64,000 nt of DNA from Pluralibacter sp. UBA7423 (GCA_002470465.1 DKMD01000019.1:62001-126000); one strand, 5' to 3'; numbered from the stretch's first letter, positions 54,543 through 63,940 are shown. The notes: a model not told the origin generated them from the sequence alone. Translations and numbers: made by a program.

Positions 54543-55708
54543 GCCCTTCTCCCCAGCAGGATGCTGGCGTTGTTGCCGCCAAAGGCGAATGAATTCGACA
54601 GAATAACCGGCCGCTCCAGCGGCTGCGGTGCACTAAGAATGCCGCAGGGCGGAAGCTGAGGGTCGGCGGGTGCCTGACTGAAGTCCTGCGCCGGAAGCGG
54701 CAGATCACGCGTTAAGATCAGCCAGCTCAGCGCCGCTTCGGTAATGCCCGCCGCGCCCAGCGTGTGCCCGGTCAGATGTTTCGTAGAGCTGCACGGCACG
54801 CTTTCGCCAAACAGCGCGTGAACGACGGCAGATTCCACCTGGTCATTCAGCGGCGTTGCGGTGCCATGCAGATTGATATACCCCACATCCTGCGGTTGCA
54901 GGTTCGCATCGGCCAGCGCCTGCTGAATGGCGCGAATGGCGCCAGAGCCCTCAGGATGCGGCGCAGAAATATGGTGTGCATCGCTCGATTCGCCCACGCC
55001 CAGCAGCGCCACGGGCTGAGGTTCGCGGGTCAGCAGCATCAGCGCAGCGCCTTCGCCAATGGTGATGCCACAGCGGTCGCGGCCAAACGGCTGGCACAGC
55101 GTGGTCGAGAGCGACTCTAAACTATTGAAACCGTTAACCGGCATGCGGCTGAGCGTGTCGGCACCGCCGACAAGCGCCACATCGACCAGGCCCGCGTCAA
55201 TCAGCCGACGACCGCTGATCATTGCGCGCGCACTGGATGAACAGGCAGTGGAAAGCGTATAGGCCGGGCCTTCCAGCTTCAGCCAGTTGCGCAGGAAACG
55301 CGACGGGTCGCCAAGCTCCTGCTGTGCGTAGCGCCAGTCAGGGCTCTCTTTGCCGTTCAGCGTCATGTCCGCGTGGATGTCGCCTTCATCGAGTCCGGAG
55401 GTGCTGGTGCCCATGATCACCGCCACGCGGTCGCGGCCAAAGCGGGCGATGGCGTCGTCCACCTGCGGCTGAATTTGCGCCAGCGCCGCCAGCAGCAGCT
55501 GGTTATTGCGGGAGCGATGCGCGGCAAACTCGTCGGGAATCGCAGGCAGTGCGCCATCCACGCCGCCGAGCACGGCGGTAATGTCGCCCTGTAGCCAGCC
55601 TTCGCGCGGGCGCATCCCCGGGGCGATGCCAGTGCTAAGGTTGGCAACAATCTCGTCCGGCGTGTTGCCCAGCGCGTTAATCATGCCTGCGGCAGCTATG
55701 TAGATCAT
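54539..55708 (-). CDS. apeO: Aryl polyene beta-ketoacyl-ACP synthase ApeO
   Basis: Ketosynthase of 389 residues from MIYIAAAGMINALG. Triad residues are Cys156 in LSTACSSSARAM, His281 in LHGTATPLND and His315 in KHLTGHTLGAAG. In characterised APE systems ApeO pairs with the chain-length factor ApeC, whose gene would lie beyond the right edge. The frame is open to 55777, but the ATG at 55708, one base after the apeN stop, fits the family. Confidence 0.9.
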   Translation of the reverse strand: MIYIAAAGMINALGNTPDEIVANLSTGIAPGMRPREGWLQGDITAVLGGVDGALPAIPDEFAAHRSRNNQLLLAALAQIQPQVDDAIARFGRDRVAVIMGTSTSGLDEGDIHADMTLNGKESPDWRYAQQELGDPSRFLRNWLKLEGPAYTLSTACSSSARAMISGRRLIDAGLVDVALVGGADTLSRMPVNGFNSLESLSTTLCQPFGRDRCGITIGEGAALMLLTREPQPVALLGVGESSDAHHISAPHPEGSGAIRAIQQALADANLQPQDVGYINLHGTATPLNDQVESAVVHALFGESVPCSSTKHLTGHTLGAAGITEAALSWLILTRDLPLPAQDFSQAPADPQLPPCGILSAPQPLERPVILSNSFAFGGNNASILLGRRA

Positions 55709-55709
55709 C

Positions 55710-56282
55710 TCAGTCACCCAGGTATTGAATGGTGATGTGGTAGTTAAAGACGAGCTGTTCGATGCTGATCGGCTCACGCTTGCCCTTACGCTGCAGGTAA
55801 GTGATTTCGGTCACCAGCTTGCCGCCCGCGTTGCGAAGCTCACGTTTATCCCCACGATCCGTCAGCGTCCAGCCCTTCGGCAACTGCGGCGTCCAGGCGC
55901 TCAGCGGCCAGTGACTCAGCATCACGTCGGCCAGCACCTGGCTTGCGGGTGGCAGCTGTGGCACTACGATGGACTGCTCGGTGTGAATCCCCTGTTCATC
56001 ATAGGTGACGAGGAAGAGACGAATGCCGACGGACGACAGCCCTGCCAGCGTCAGCTTTTTATCATCAGCGTTCAGCATCACCAGCAGCGACTGAGTTTTG
56101 CCGTTGAACGTGCCGGTCAGCAGCTGCTGTGAACTGACCGCTGTCGTAATACCGGGCGCAGGCAGCGTGACCTGCGTGCCAGGCTGAAGCCACGCCTGGG
56201 GGCGGCCATTTTCATTCCGGGATGAATGGCTACAGCCGGTCAGTATCAACACAGCAGCGAGCCAGAATATACGCATCATCAT
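55710..56282 (-). CDS. apeN: Aryl polyene cluster lipoprotein ApeN (DUF3261)
   Basis: A 190-residue lipoprotein. The signal MMMRIFWLAAVLIL ends in the lipobox LTGC with Cys18 as lipidation site, followed by SHSSRNENGRP (no Asp at +2, consistent with outer-membrane sorting). GAGG lies 5 bases before the first of three consecutive ATGs, so I start at 56282; the longer frame to 56408 only reads through REP elements. DUF3261 members are usual in APE clusters, next to the MMPL exporter, and probably help place the polyene lipid in the outer membrane. Confidence 0.87.
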   Translation of the reverse strand: MMMRIFWLAAVLILTGCSHSSRNENGRPQAWLQPGTQVTLPAPGITTAVSSQQLLTGTFNGKTQSLLVMLNADDKKLTLAGLSSVGIRLFLVTYDEQGIHTEQSIVVPQLPPASQVLADVMLSHWPLSAWTPQLPKGWTLTDRGDKRELRNAGGKLVTEITYLQRKGKREPISIEQLVFNYHITIQYLGD

Positions 56283-56312
56283 TAATACCTCAAAATCTGC
56301 CGGGTGGTGCGA

Positions 56313-56401
56313 TTGCCGGGTGGCGCTAACGCTTACCCGGCCTACAAGCCCGGTTGACATATGTGTTTGTAGGCCCGTGCAAGCGCAGCGCCGCCGGGCG
56401 A
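56313..56401. repeat. REP pair inside the ape operon, between apeM and apeN
   Basis: TTGCCGGGTGGCGC with GCTTACCCGGCCTAC (56313-56345) and the inverted TTGTAGGCCCGTGC with GCGCCGCCGGGCGA (56367-56401). This is the only non-coding gap of note in the operon. It may separate mRNA stability or expression of the upstream and downstream halves. Confidence 0.85.
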
Positions 56402-56404
56402 GTT

Positions 56405-58726
56405 TCATGACCTTTTTCTTTTTTTGCCCGACATCGCCAGCGGCGACAGCAGAAACGCGGTGAAAATCCCGCTCACCAGCACGATGCCGAAGCTGCTGAT
56501 GGCCTGGGTGGCGCTGAACACCAGCATGCCGAGCGTCAGGAGCGTGGTGATCATGGCCAAAGTAATCGCCAATAGCGACGTCAGCGGCGTACCGCGCGGG
56601 TTGCTGAAAAACAGGGTGTAGTTGATGCCAATGCCGAGCACCAGAACCAGCGCCAGCAGGGAGAACAGGTTCACCGTGTGGCCGCTAAACGCCAGCACCG
56701 CCAGCCCGCAGCCAAGCGACAGCACCGACGGCACCAGGCTTATCAACCCTTTACGCCAGCCCAGGCGCAGCATTGCGCCAACAGCGATCACCACCAGCGC
56801 CACGCCGAGCAGCGCCGTTAAAATGGTGCGATACAGCATAAACAGAGCGTCGAATGAGGCTTTACGGTCGTTCCACGCCACGCCTTCAGTGTTATCGGCC
56901 AGACGTTGCAGCGCAGCGCTGTCCTTCACGCCGTCTACCGGCACCAGCACGCCACTTTTACCGTCAGGCAGGGTCAGCCAGAGCAGACGCCAGCCTTCGC
57001 TGGCCGGGCTCTTCAGCCACGCCTCAACGCTCACCGGCATCGATGATAAATCAGGGGTCACGGTCTGCAATCCGGCGGTGTTCAGCGCTTTTACCACCGC
57101 TGGTGCAGCCTGCTTCAGCAGAGCTAAATCCTGCTGCTGGCGCGCGACGGAATTGAGCGGCAGCGTACGGAACTGAGCAAAATCACCGGCGACACGCGCT
57201 TTTTCAAGCTGCGGCGTGAAGGCCTCCAGCCGCTCCAGCGTCTGCTGAGCCGTATCGCCGTACACCACGAACCATTTCTGATCGACGCTTTGTCCGGTGA
57301 GCGCAGTAATCTTTTTCTCCTGCATCAACAGGTGCTGCGGCAGCGCCTGAAGCTGCGAAATATCGTCATTCACGCGCAGCTGTGAAAGCCCCGCCAGCGC
57401 AAACAGCGCCAGCACGAGCGGCAGGCCAACGGAGAGCTTTTTATTGCGCCGCCACGCCGCCAGCCAGCGCAGCATCAGTGCCATCATCGGCACCGGTCGT
57501 ACCGGCAGGCCGCGGCACAGCCACGGATGCCAGAAAATCACCGTCAGGCAGGAGGCGCTCAGGCCTGCTGCGGCAAATACTGCCATCTGGCGAATACCGG
57601 GGAACGGGGCAAGCATCATGATGAGGTAGGCAGCAACCGTGGTCAGCAACGCCAGCAGCAGCGCATTGCGCACCTTGAGCAGGCTTTCCCAGGTTGAGCT
57701 TTGCTCACCGTGCACCATCCTTTCAGTCAGGTAGTAAAGCGTGTAGTCGGCGGAAATGCCGATGATGCTCATGCTCATCACCAGCGTCATCAGGTGCAGC
57801 TCGCCGAACAGCAGCAGCGTCATCACCGTACCTGCGGCGGCGCCAATGCCGATGGAAATCAGGCACAGCAGCAGCGGCCGCAGCGAGCGGAAGACCAGCA
57901 CAATCAGCAGGATCACCCCCAGAATCGTCGCCACGCCCAGCGTAGAAACGTCATGCTTCGCCTGCTGGCTGGCGTAGTCGCTGTAGAACATCGTGCCGCG
58001 CGACAGCACCTTCGCCTGCGGAAACTGCGCTTTCAGCTCCGCTTCCAGCGCCGCCAGCTGCGTCACACGCTGGTGGGTTTGCTGCATGTCGAACGACGAG
58101 CCGTTGAGCTCACCGTGCAGCAGATACCAGTAATTTCCTGCTTCATCTTGCGCCACCAGCCAGCCGTCCATCAGCCGAAGCTTTTGGCCGTTCTGCGCCA
58201 GCGCCAGCTGTGAGCCACGCATCAGCATCAGCGGATCGTTATTGAGCTCTTTACCGCTGACGCCAGAAAACGCCGAGTAAAGCTGCGACAAAATCCACTG
58301 CGCCTGGGCTTCACCGCCCTGTTGCAGGCGCGCACGCGTCGCCGGGTCGATCAGGCCGTTGCGATGCTGAAAGAAAAATGTGCCCCACGCCTGCTGGCTT
58401 TTGGTATCCATCTGGCCTTTGACTTCACTCAGCGCACCGGAGTTTGTCAGCAGCGCCTGCCAGCGTGCCGCGACCGCCGGATCGGCGGTTTTGCCGGGGC
58501 TGACCATCCACACCAGTTGGCTATCCAGGCGCTGAATAAAGCCGTCACTCAGCGCAGGCGGAATGGTGCCCAGGCTTTGTGAGGGCAGCATCGCCAGTAC
58601 GCTGCTGTTCAGTCGCGCACGCGGCAGCATCAGCACCAGGGCGACAAGCAGAATAAGGCACAGTACCAGCCAGCCGAAGGCGGCGCGGCCGGCGTTACTC
58701 GGCGGTAAAGCGCTTACGTTCGTCAT
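56405..58726 (-). CDS. apeM: MMPL/RND-family exporter ApeM
   Basis: A 773-residue inner-membrane protein with the RND/MMPL duplicated layout: an N-terminal helix (about 18-36), a large periplasmic loop, five or six helices (about 255-410), a second helix and loop, and a final helix group (about 630-765). Segments such as VMSMSIIGISADYTLYYLTE and LVLGIGINYTLFFSNPRG are typical of the MMPL core. In APE clusters it is the likely exporter of the aryl polyene lipid. Its start overlaps the end of apeL by 32 bases. Confidence 0.88.
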   Translation of the reverse strand: MTNVSALPPSNAGRAAFGWLVLCLILLVALVLMLPRARLNSSVLAMLPSQSLGTIPPALSDGFIQRLDSQLVWMVSPGKTADPAVAARWQALLTNSGALSEVKGQMDTKSQQAWGTFFFQHRNGLIDPATRARLQQGGEAQAQWILSQLYSAFSGVSGKELNNDPLMLMRGSQLALAQNGQKLRLMDGWLVAQDEAGNYWYLLHGELNGSSFDMQQTHQRVTQLAALEAELKAQFPQAKVLSRGTMFYSDYASQQAKHDVSTLGVATILGVILLIVLVFRSLRPLLLCLISIGIGAAAGTVMTLLLFGELHLMTLVMSMSIIGISADYTLYYLTERMVHGEQSSTWESLLKVRNALLLALLTTVAAYLIMMLAPFPGIRQMAVFAAAGLSASCLTVIFWHPWLCRGLPVRPVPMMALMLRWLAAWRRNKKLSVGLPLVLALFALAGLSQLRVNDDISQLQALPQHLLMQEKKITALTGQSVDQKWFVVYGDTAQQTLERLEAFTPQLEKARVAGDFAQFRTLPLNSVARQQQDLALLKQAAPAVVKALNTAGLQTVTPDLSSMPVSVEAWLKSPASEGWRLLWLTLPDGKSGVLVPVDGVKDSAALQRLADNTEGVAWNDRKASFDALFMLYRTILTALLGVALVVIAVGAMLRLGWRKGLISLVPSVLSLGCGLAVLAFSGHTVNLFSLLALVLVLGIGINYTLFFSNPRGTPLTSLLAITLAMITTLLTLGMLVFSATQAISSFGIVLVSGIFTAFLLSPLAMSGKKRKRS

Positions 58727-59300
58727 CGGTCAAAGTCGCTGGCGTCAGGCGTTGGTGGCTTAAAGTGATGTCCGTACGATCGCCCTGCTTATCGTTCAGT
58801 TGGATCGTTTCCAGATACGTCTTGCCGCTCAAATCGATGGAAGTAAAAATCTTGTCCAGCGGCGTGACGACGGGCGTCAGCTTCAGCGTCCAGCGGTCGC
58901 TGCCCTTGTCCTGAAAATCGATGCGGAAGTTCTGCTCCAGCACTTTGCGGTCGGCCTGAAACAGCGCGCGCAGCAGGTGGTTAAACTGGAACATTTGCGG
59001 ATTGTTGTCGGCGGTAATGGTCTGCGGCGGCTGGCCGTTGATGATCTGCACCATCCGCGTGTCATTGAGCATCAGGCGCATCGGGAACGGCGAGGTCTGA
59101 TCCCACAGCAGCCCGGTGTCGCGGGCGATCAGCATTTCACCCTGCGAGCGCAGCGGCTGCGGCATCTCTTTGATGGTACGCGTCTGGTCGAAATGGGCGC
59201 GCACCAGCGGCTGTTCGGTAAAGCGCTGCTGGAGTTCGTCCAGCGTGACGGCATGCGTGAACGGGGACAGCAGCAGAATGACGAAAGGCCAGAGCTTCAT
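58695..59300 (-). CDS. apeL: LolA-like periplasmic carrier ApeL
   Basis: A 201-residue secreted protein: signal peptide MKLWPFVILLLSPFTHA, then a LolA-type beta half-barrel (VRAHFDQTRTIKEM, SQGEMLIARDTGLLWDQTSP, FPMRLMLNDTRMVQIINGQ). By analogy with LolA it would ferry the hydrophobic product or its precursor across the periplasm between ApeM and the outer membrane. ATG overlaps the apeK stop by 4 bases. Confidence 0.87.
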   Translation of the reverse strand: MKLWPFVILLLSPFTHAVTLDELQQRFTEQPLVRAHFDQTRTIKEMPQPLRSQGEMLIARDTGLLWDQTSPFPMRLMLNDTRMVQIINGQPPQTITADNNPQMFQFNHLLRALFQADRKVLEQNFRIDFQDKGSDRWTLKLTPVVTPLDKIFTSIDLSGKTYLETIQLNDKQGDRTDITLSHQRLTPATLTDDERKRFTAE

Positions 59301-59719
59301 GATGCCACTCCCATACGTTCAAACAGAACCGCCGGGCTGACGAAGCACAGCTCTTTGCTTTTCTCCTCCACCGCCACCTGAATGGTGTAGCCGGTGGTGG
59401 TGCGTTTTCCGCTGGCCGCGTCGAAGATTTCATAGCCGATGCGCAGGCGGTTTTCATACTCTTCGAGCTTCGCGCGTACGCGGATGGTTTGCTCGAAGGT
59501 CACCACGTCGCGGTACTTCACGCGCGTATCCACAACGGGCCAGACGTAGCCGGATGCTTTCATCTGGCGATAGCCATAGTCGAACTGGTTGAGCAGCGCC
59601 TCGCGTGCGATTTCGAAATAGCGGAAATAGTTGCCGTGCCACACCACGCCCATCATATCGACGTCGTGAAACGGCACGGTGATTTCAACTTCGGTGGTAA
59701 AGCGGGGATCGTTGAGCAC
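59297..59719 (-). CDS. apeK: Hotdog-fold acyl-CoA/ACP thioesterase ApeK
   Basis: A 140-residue 4-hydroxybenzoyl-CoA thioesterase/YbgC-like protein. The signature FHDVDMMGVVWHGNYFRYFE near residues 17-36 holds the conserved aspartate and HxNY-type histidine. The start is GTG, supported by AAGGAG 6 bases upstream. It probably edits or releases acyl intermediates during polyene synthesis. It begins 3 bases after apeJ. Confidence 0.87.
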   Translation of the reverse strand: MLNDPRFTTEVEITVPFHDVDMMGVVWHGNYFRYFEIAREALLNQFDYGYRQMKASGYVWPVVDTRVKYRDVVTFEQTIRVRAKLEEYENRLRIGYEIFDAASGKRTTTGYTIQVAVEEKSKELCFVSPAVLFERMGVAS

Positions 59720-59722
59720 CCG

Positions 59723-61402
59723 TTACTCCTTCTCGGTCGCGTCCGGCAGTTGCCAGAAATCAAAAAAGTTAAACCAGTCGAGCGGCGACGAGAGCGCGTA
59801 ATGCTCCAGGCGCTGCGCGTAGCGGTCGACGGCATTCTGCAAAGCCTGCTGGCGCTCACCGCGCGGCAACACCAGCGGGTCGGCAAAAGGCTCGCAGTGA
59901 ACGTGCAGTTTGCCCTGCTGCTTAAGAGCAAAAATCATCAGCACCGGGCATTTCAGCACCGAAGCCAGAATAAAGGGCCCCTGCGGGAACGGTGCGGGTT
60001 GCCCCATAAACTCGCTCCAGATAACGCGCCAGTCGCCGCCGCGCTGCGGATTGACCGCAATTCTGTCGCCGACGATCGCCACCCATTCGCCCTGATCAAG
60101 CTTCTCTTTCAGCAGCATCGCGGTGTCCGGCCCCACGTCGGTAACGGAAATCAGGTTGATGCCCGACTGCGGGGCGTTCTCTTCCATCACCTGCTTGAAG
60201 CGCTGAGCGTTCTCATTAAACACCAGCGCGTTGATGGTACGAGTGGAGAGCGCGCGACAGGCTTCGACATCCCCGAGGTGCGAGGCTAACAGCAGCTTGC
60301 CTTGCGGCGCTGACATATCCAGCGCGGCCTGTGCTCCGGACGCAAAAACGATATCCCGCCCCGGCTTCAGTTCGCCGCGCCAGCTGGCGATTTTGTCGAG
60401 AATGGCGTGACCAAAGCGCATAAAGTGGTGAAAGCTGTTACAGCGGGCGGGCTGCGGCAGGTTACGGGCAGCCAGTTCACGTTTCGTGACGGCAATCCAC
60501 TGCTGCGACGCACGGCGCGGAGCGCTTGCGGTGAGCCAGAATACGGCGATTACCGGCCACAGCAATAGAGAAAACGCACCACGACCGAAGGTTCTCCACA
60601 CCCAAATCATCAGGCGCATGCCCCATAAGCCTTTCGCTTCGGGCTGCTTCGCCCAGTGCTGCCTGCGGCGGCGCATCAGCAAAGAGGGGATACGCGGCAG
60701 CATGCCGAAGAACAGGCGCGTATGCATCCACGAAATGCGCAGGTTGTCCTTCAGCGCGTCGAAGTGCGACAGACCGTCCTGCGGATAGGTCACACGGGTC
60801 GGCACAAAATAGCTGGTGTTGCCCTGCCAGTAGAGGCGCACCATCACTTCGGTATCAAAATCCATGCGATTACCGAGCGGCACGCGGCGGGCGAGCTGCA
60901 GCGTCGGTGCTACCGGGTAAACGCGAAAACCGCACATGCTGTCTTTAAGCTGGAGAGAAAGCGTCTCAATCCATACCCAGACGTGCGTGACGTAGCGCCC
61001 GTAAAGGCGCGAGCGCGGCACGGAATCATCGTAAACCGGCCGCCCGGAAATCAGCGCGTCCGGGTGTTTTTCGGCAAGTGTGAGCAGGCGAGGAATATCC
61101 TCAATGGCGTGCTGACCGTCTGCGTCGACCTGCACCGCATGGCTGAAGCCCGCACGCTGCGCCTCTTCCAGCCCGCGAATGACAGCAGCCCCTTTGCCCG
61201 CGTTTTCGGGCAGGCGCACCAGCGTAATGTGTTCATGGTCTGCCGCGAGGGCTTCAAGCACCTCGCGTGTGGCGCTCTCGCTGCCGTCATCCACGATAAT
61301 GCACGGCATCTGAAACGCAGACAGCCGGGCAAGCACGCTCGCCATCATCGCACCGTGGTTATAGCAGGGGATCAGAATGCAGGGGGTAAAGGTTACCGAC
61401 AT
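59723..61402 (-). CDS. apeJ: Glycosyltransferase/acyltransferase fusion ApeJ
   Basis: A 559-residue two-domain protein. Residues 1-240 are a family 2 glycosyltransferase (ILIPCYNHGAMM, IIVDDGSESA, QVDADGQHAIEDI). A hydrophobic stretch (about 270-292, GRGAFSLLLWPVIAVFWLTA) is followed by a LpxL/HtrB-like acyltransferase domain (about 340-545, LLLASHLGDVEACRAL, VAIVGDRIAVNPQRGG). Such fusions are constant in APE clusters and probably build the lipid anchor of the polyene. It overlaps apeI by 10 bases. Confidence 0.88.
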   Translation of the reverse strand: MSVTFTPCILIPCYNHGAMMASVLARLSAFQMPCIIVDDGSESATREVLEALAADHEHITLVRLPENAGKGAAVIRGLEEAQRAGFSHAVQVDADGQHAIEDIPRLLTLAEKHPDALISGRPVYDDSVPRSRLYGRYVTHVWVWIETLSLQLKDSMCGFRVYPVAPTLQLARRVPLGNRMDFDTEVMVRLYWQGNTSYFVPTRVTYPQDGLSHFDALKDNLRISWMHTRLFFGMLPRIPSLLMRRRRQHWAKQPEAKGLWGMRLMIWVWRTFGRGAFSLLLWPVIAVFWLTASAPRRASQQWIAVTKRELAARNLPQPARCNSFHHFMRFGHAILDKIASWRGELKPGRDIVFASGAQAALDMSAPQGKLLLASHLGDVEACRALSTRTINALVFNENAQRFKQVMEENAPQSGINLISVTDVGPDTAMLLKEKLDQGEWVAIVGDRIAVNPQRGGDWRVIWSEFMGQPAPFPQGPFILASVLKCPVLMIFALKQQGKLHVHCEPFADPLVLPRGERQQALQNAVDRYAQRLEHYALSSPLDWFNFFDFWQLPDATEKE

Positions 61403-61746
61403 AACCGGATCTTTCCGCTGCTGGCGGTATACCGTGCTTCGCCGTCATGGCGCTCGTAGCTGAAGGTCAGGATCTGCTTTTCCGCCAGCCAGGTAAGCCG
61501 GAGCGTAACGGTGGTTTCCGGCAGCAGCGGCGCCTGAAACTTCACGTTCTGAATGCTGTGAAAGCGATAGTCGGGGGCCAAAAGCGTGATGGCGTAATGC
61601 ATTACCCAGTCCAGCTGCGCCACACCAGGCAGCAGCGGCTGGACGTCAAAATGCCCCTGAAACCAGAACAGCTCCGGGTCCAGATGCAGCGTCAGAGATA
61701 ACGACTGCGGCTGTGTCTGCTGACGTTCAATTTCGCGAGGCTTCAT
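61393..61746 (-). CDS. apeI: Aryl polyene hotdog-fold dehydratase subunit ApeI
   Basis: A 117-residue FabZ-like hotdog protein with FWFQGHFDVQPLLPGVAQLDW at the family's active-site position; His32 is the expected catalytic residue. It is shorter than FabZ and is expected to work with ApeP. Overlap of 4 bases with apeH and 10 bases with apeJ shows tight coupling. Confidence 0.88.
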   Translation of the reverse strand: MKPREIERQQTQPQSLSLTLHLDPELFWFQGHFDVQPLLPGVAQLDWVMHYAITLLAPDYRFHSIQNVKFQAPLLPETTVTLRLTWLAEKQILTFSYERHDGEARYTASSGKIRLCR

Positions 61747-63092
61747 GAAAACAGCTCCTGCAACTGCGCGTAAACACGCTTGTTCATGCTGTTGACCGGG
61801 ATGTCATCCACCACGCGCCAGTAGCGCGGCACGGCAACGGATTCCAGCCACGGCTGCAGCGCCCGCCGCCAGGCTTGCTCCTGCGCTTTTCCGCCGGTGG
61901 AGAGCCACTGTTCACGTGCGCTTTCGGTGAGCACCAGCACCACGCCGATGCCCTGACGCCCTCCGCGCGAAACGGGGAGCGCGGCCGCATCAACAATGCC
62001 TTCAAGCGCCATCAGCCGTCTTTCCACTTCGCTCAGCGACACGCGTTTCTCTTCAATTTTCACCACCCGCCCACGGCGACCCGCAAGGCGAAAACCGTCA
62101 TCAACCAGCTCAATCATGTCGTCCAGCAGCAGGCCCGCTTCGTCGTGCAGCAGCGGTGAAAGCAAGCGCCACTCCTCACCTTCCGCCCGCAGCGTTACGC
62201 CCGGGAAAAGCTGCCAGGAGGTGCCGTTGTCGATGCGCTGACGCCAGGCAACAATGCCGGTTTCCGTGCTGCCGTAGATTTCATCCGGCCAGACGTTGAG
62301 CCAGCTCTGCGTCTCTTTCACCTCTTTCCATGGCAGCATACCGCCTGCGGAAAGGATCATCCCGACCGGCGGCGGCGAAAGCTTCGGGTCGAGGCGCTTA
62401 AGAAACGCCGGACTGCTGATAAACACATAGCGATGTTCTGGCGGCAACGCACTCAGCTGTTCAGCGTAATAAAGCATCGACGCATGCAAAGGCAGCCCGC
62501 AGGCCATCGGTAAAAAGATGCGGAACGTCAGGCCATAGAGATGCTGGGGCACCACAGACGCCACCACCCGACAGCCTTCAAGGCGCGGCTCAAATCGCGC
62601 ATACAGCATGCACGCTTCGGCATCGAGCAGGGCGACGGGCTTAATGATTTTCTTCGGCAGGCCGGTTGAGCCGGACGTAAAGAGCTCCACGTAGCTGTCC
62701 GCAGGAACCGGCGGCAGCGTGATGTTGCTGTGAGAAACGTTTTCAGCGGCAGCGACCACAATCTGTGGGCTGTCGCAGGCAAGCGGATTTTCGCTGAGGA
62801 TACCGTCGAACAGCTCCTGCTGTTCGCCGAGCAGCGAGGCGCGACAATGGCCTGGAATCACCGGAATTTTGCCCGCGTGCAGCGTCGCCAGCAGCGCCAC
62901 GACAAACAGATAGCTGTTTTCGAAACAGAGCGCCCAGCGCTCGCCGGGCTGCTTTTCCAGCGCCTGGAACAGCGACCCGACGTCATGTCGCAGGTCGCCT
63001 AGCTGCCATTCACGTGCGCCGAGCCACGCGATACGGGTATCGTCAGGGCGTAAAGGATTGAGCCACTGCGACAGCGGAAGGGGGTGTGTCAT
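61743..63092 (-). CDS. apeH: AMP-dependent acyl-CoA/ACP ligase ApeH
   Basis: A 449-residue adenylate-forming enzyme. The P-loop motif LFTSGSTGLPKKIIKP is near residues 145-160, EIYGSTETGIVAW near 273-285, and the hinge region LAGRRGRVVKIEEKRVSLSEVE near 355. The start MTHPLPLS at 63092 overlaps the apeG stop by ATGA; the frame open to 63131 is rejected for that reason. It is expected to activate the aryl starter acid (such as 4-hydroxybenzoate) and load it on a carrier protein. Confidence 0.88.
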   Translation of the reverse strand: MTHPLPLSQWLNPLRPDDTRIAWLGAREWQLGDLRHDVGSLFQALEKQPGERWALCFENSYLFVVALLATLHAGKIPVIPGHCRASLLGEQQELFDGILSENPLACDSPQIVVAAAENVSHSNITLPPVPADSYVELFTSGSTGLPKKIIKPVALLDAEACMLYARFEPRLEGCRVVASVVPQHLYGLTFRIFLPMACGLPLHASMLYYAEQLSALPPEHRYVFISSPAFLKRLDPKLSPPPVGMILSAGGMLPWKEVKETQSWLNVWPDEIYGSTETGIVAWRQRIDNGTSWQLFPGVTLRAEGEEWRLLSPLLHDEAGLLLDDMIELVDDGFRLAGRRGRVVKIEEKRVSLSEVERRLMALEGIVDAAALPVSRGGRQGIGVVLVLTESAREQWLSTGGKAQEQAWRRALQPWLESVAVPRYWRVVDDIPVNSMNKRVYAQLQELFS

Positions 63093-63670
63093 GGTTGTAC
63101 TCTTTTCATCAAACGTCGGCGAACCAGCCATTCACCAGCCATCAGGATACCCATCAGCAAATAGGCGATAACGCCATTCCACGCGGTCCACAGCCGCATA
63201 TCGCCATGCAGAGCGGTGAACAGCGCTACCGAGCCGTTCACGATAAAAAACAGACACCAGATGCGGGTCACCTGTCGGGTATAGCGCACGCCTTCCGGTG
63301 GCAGATTCGGTTCACGCAGCCGGGCCAGGCGTTCTACCAGCGGCATAGCGCTCCACAGCGATCCGCCAAACACGGCCAGCATCACCAGGTTCACCACCAC
63401 CGGATAGAACAGCAGCAGCTGGTGCGCTTTGAGCATGCTGCTGGCAACGCACAGCGCAATGCCTGCCAGCGCCACGCTTTGTAGCACCCGCCGCATTGGC
63501 CCGGCCTGCTTACGCACCTGGAACAAACGCAGAAGCAGCAGCACCGCCATCACCGGCAGCAGCCAGTGCAGGCCGTTATGCGCCAGCCCAAACCCGACCA
63601 GCAGCGGCCAGGCCAAAACGATGGTACCTGTCGCCAGCCGCATTAACGGCAGCGAACGAAAGCCGGACAC
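63089..63670 (-). CDS. apeG: Inner-membrane protein ApeG (COG4648 family)
   Basis: A 193-residue membrane protein with about five hydrophobic helices (for example LATGTIVLAWPLLVGFGLA, LHWLLPVMAVLLLL and VTRIWCLFFIVNGSVALFTA). It belongs to the uncharacterised membrane family found in APE clusters; no activity is known to me. The start is GTG at 63670, 5 bases after apeF; an ATG at codon 10 (63643) has no ribosome-binding site. Confidence 0.82.
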   Translation of the reverse strand: MSGFRSLPLMRLATGTIVLAWPLLVGFGLAHNGLHWLLPVMAVLLLLRLFQVRKQAGPMRRVLQSVALAGIALCVASSMLKAHQLLLFYPVVVNLVMLAVFGGSLWSAMPLVERLARLREPNLPPEGVRYTRQVTRIWCLFFIVNGSVALFTALHGDMRLWTAWNGVIAYLLMGILMAGEWLVRRRLMKRVQP

Positions 63671-63675
63671 GCAGA

Positions 63676-63927
63676 TTACTCGTCGCGCAGCAGACGGCTG
63701 ACGGCATCGACCACATCCTGAACGGTGCGGACGGACTTAAACTCTTCGGGTTTAATTTTCTTACCGGTTTTTTTCTGCAGGTGGACGACCATGTCGACGG
63801 CGTCGATACTGTCCAGCTCCAGATCTTCATACAGGCGGGATTCAGGCGTGATGCCCTGAGGGTCGATTTCAAAGAGCTTGTGCAGAAGTTCGGTGACTTC
63901 CTGAAAAATGGTTTCTTGTTCAGTCAT
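63676..63927 (-). CDS. apeF: Acyl carrier protein ApeF
   Basis: An 83-residue acyl carrier protein. The phosphopantetheine attachment site is Ser40 in LELDSIDAVDMVVHLQ, followed by the conserved helix KKIKPEEFKSVRTVQDVVDA. It would be activated by AcpT at the other end of this operon. It starts 13 bases after the apeE stop. Confidence 0.93.
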   Translation of the reverse strand: MTEQETIFQEVTELLHKLFEIDPQGITPESRLYEDLELDSIDAVDMVVHLQKKTGKKIKPEEFKSVRTVQDVVDAVSRLLRDE

Positions 63928-63940
63928 AACGGACTCGTCT

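Noticed and set aside
60656..61459. 267-codon plus-strand frame opposite apeJ
   Set aside because: Antisense to a well-supported gene in a tight operon, with no domain or promoter evidence.
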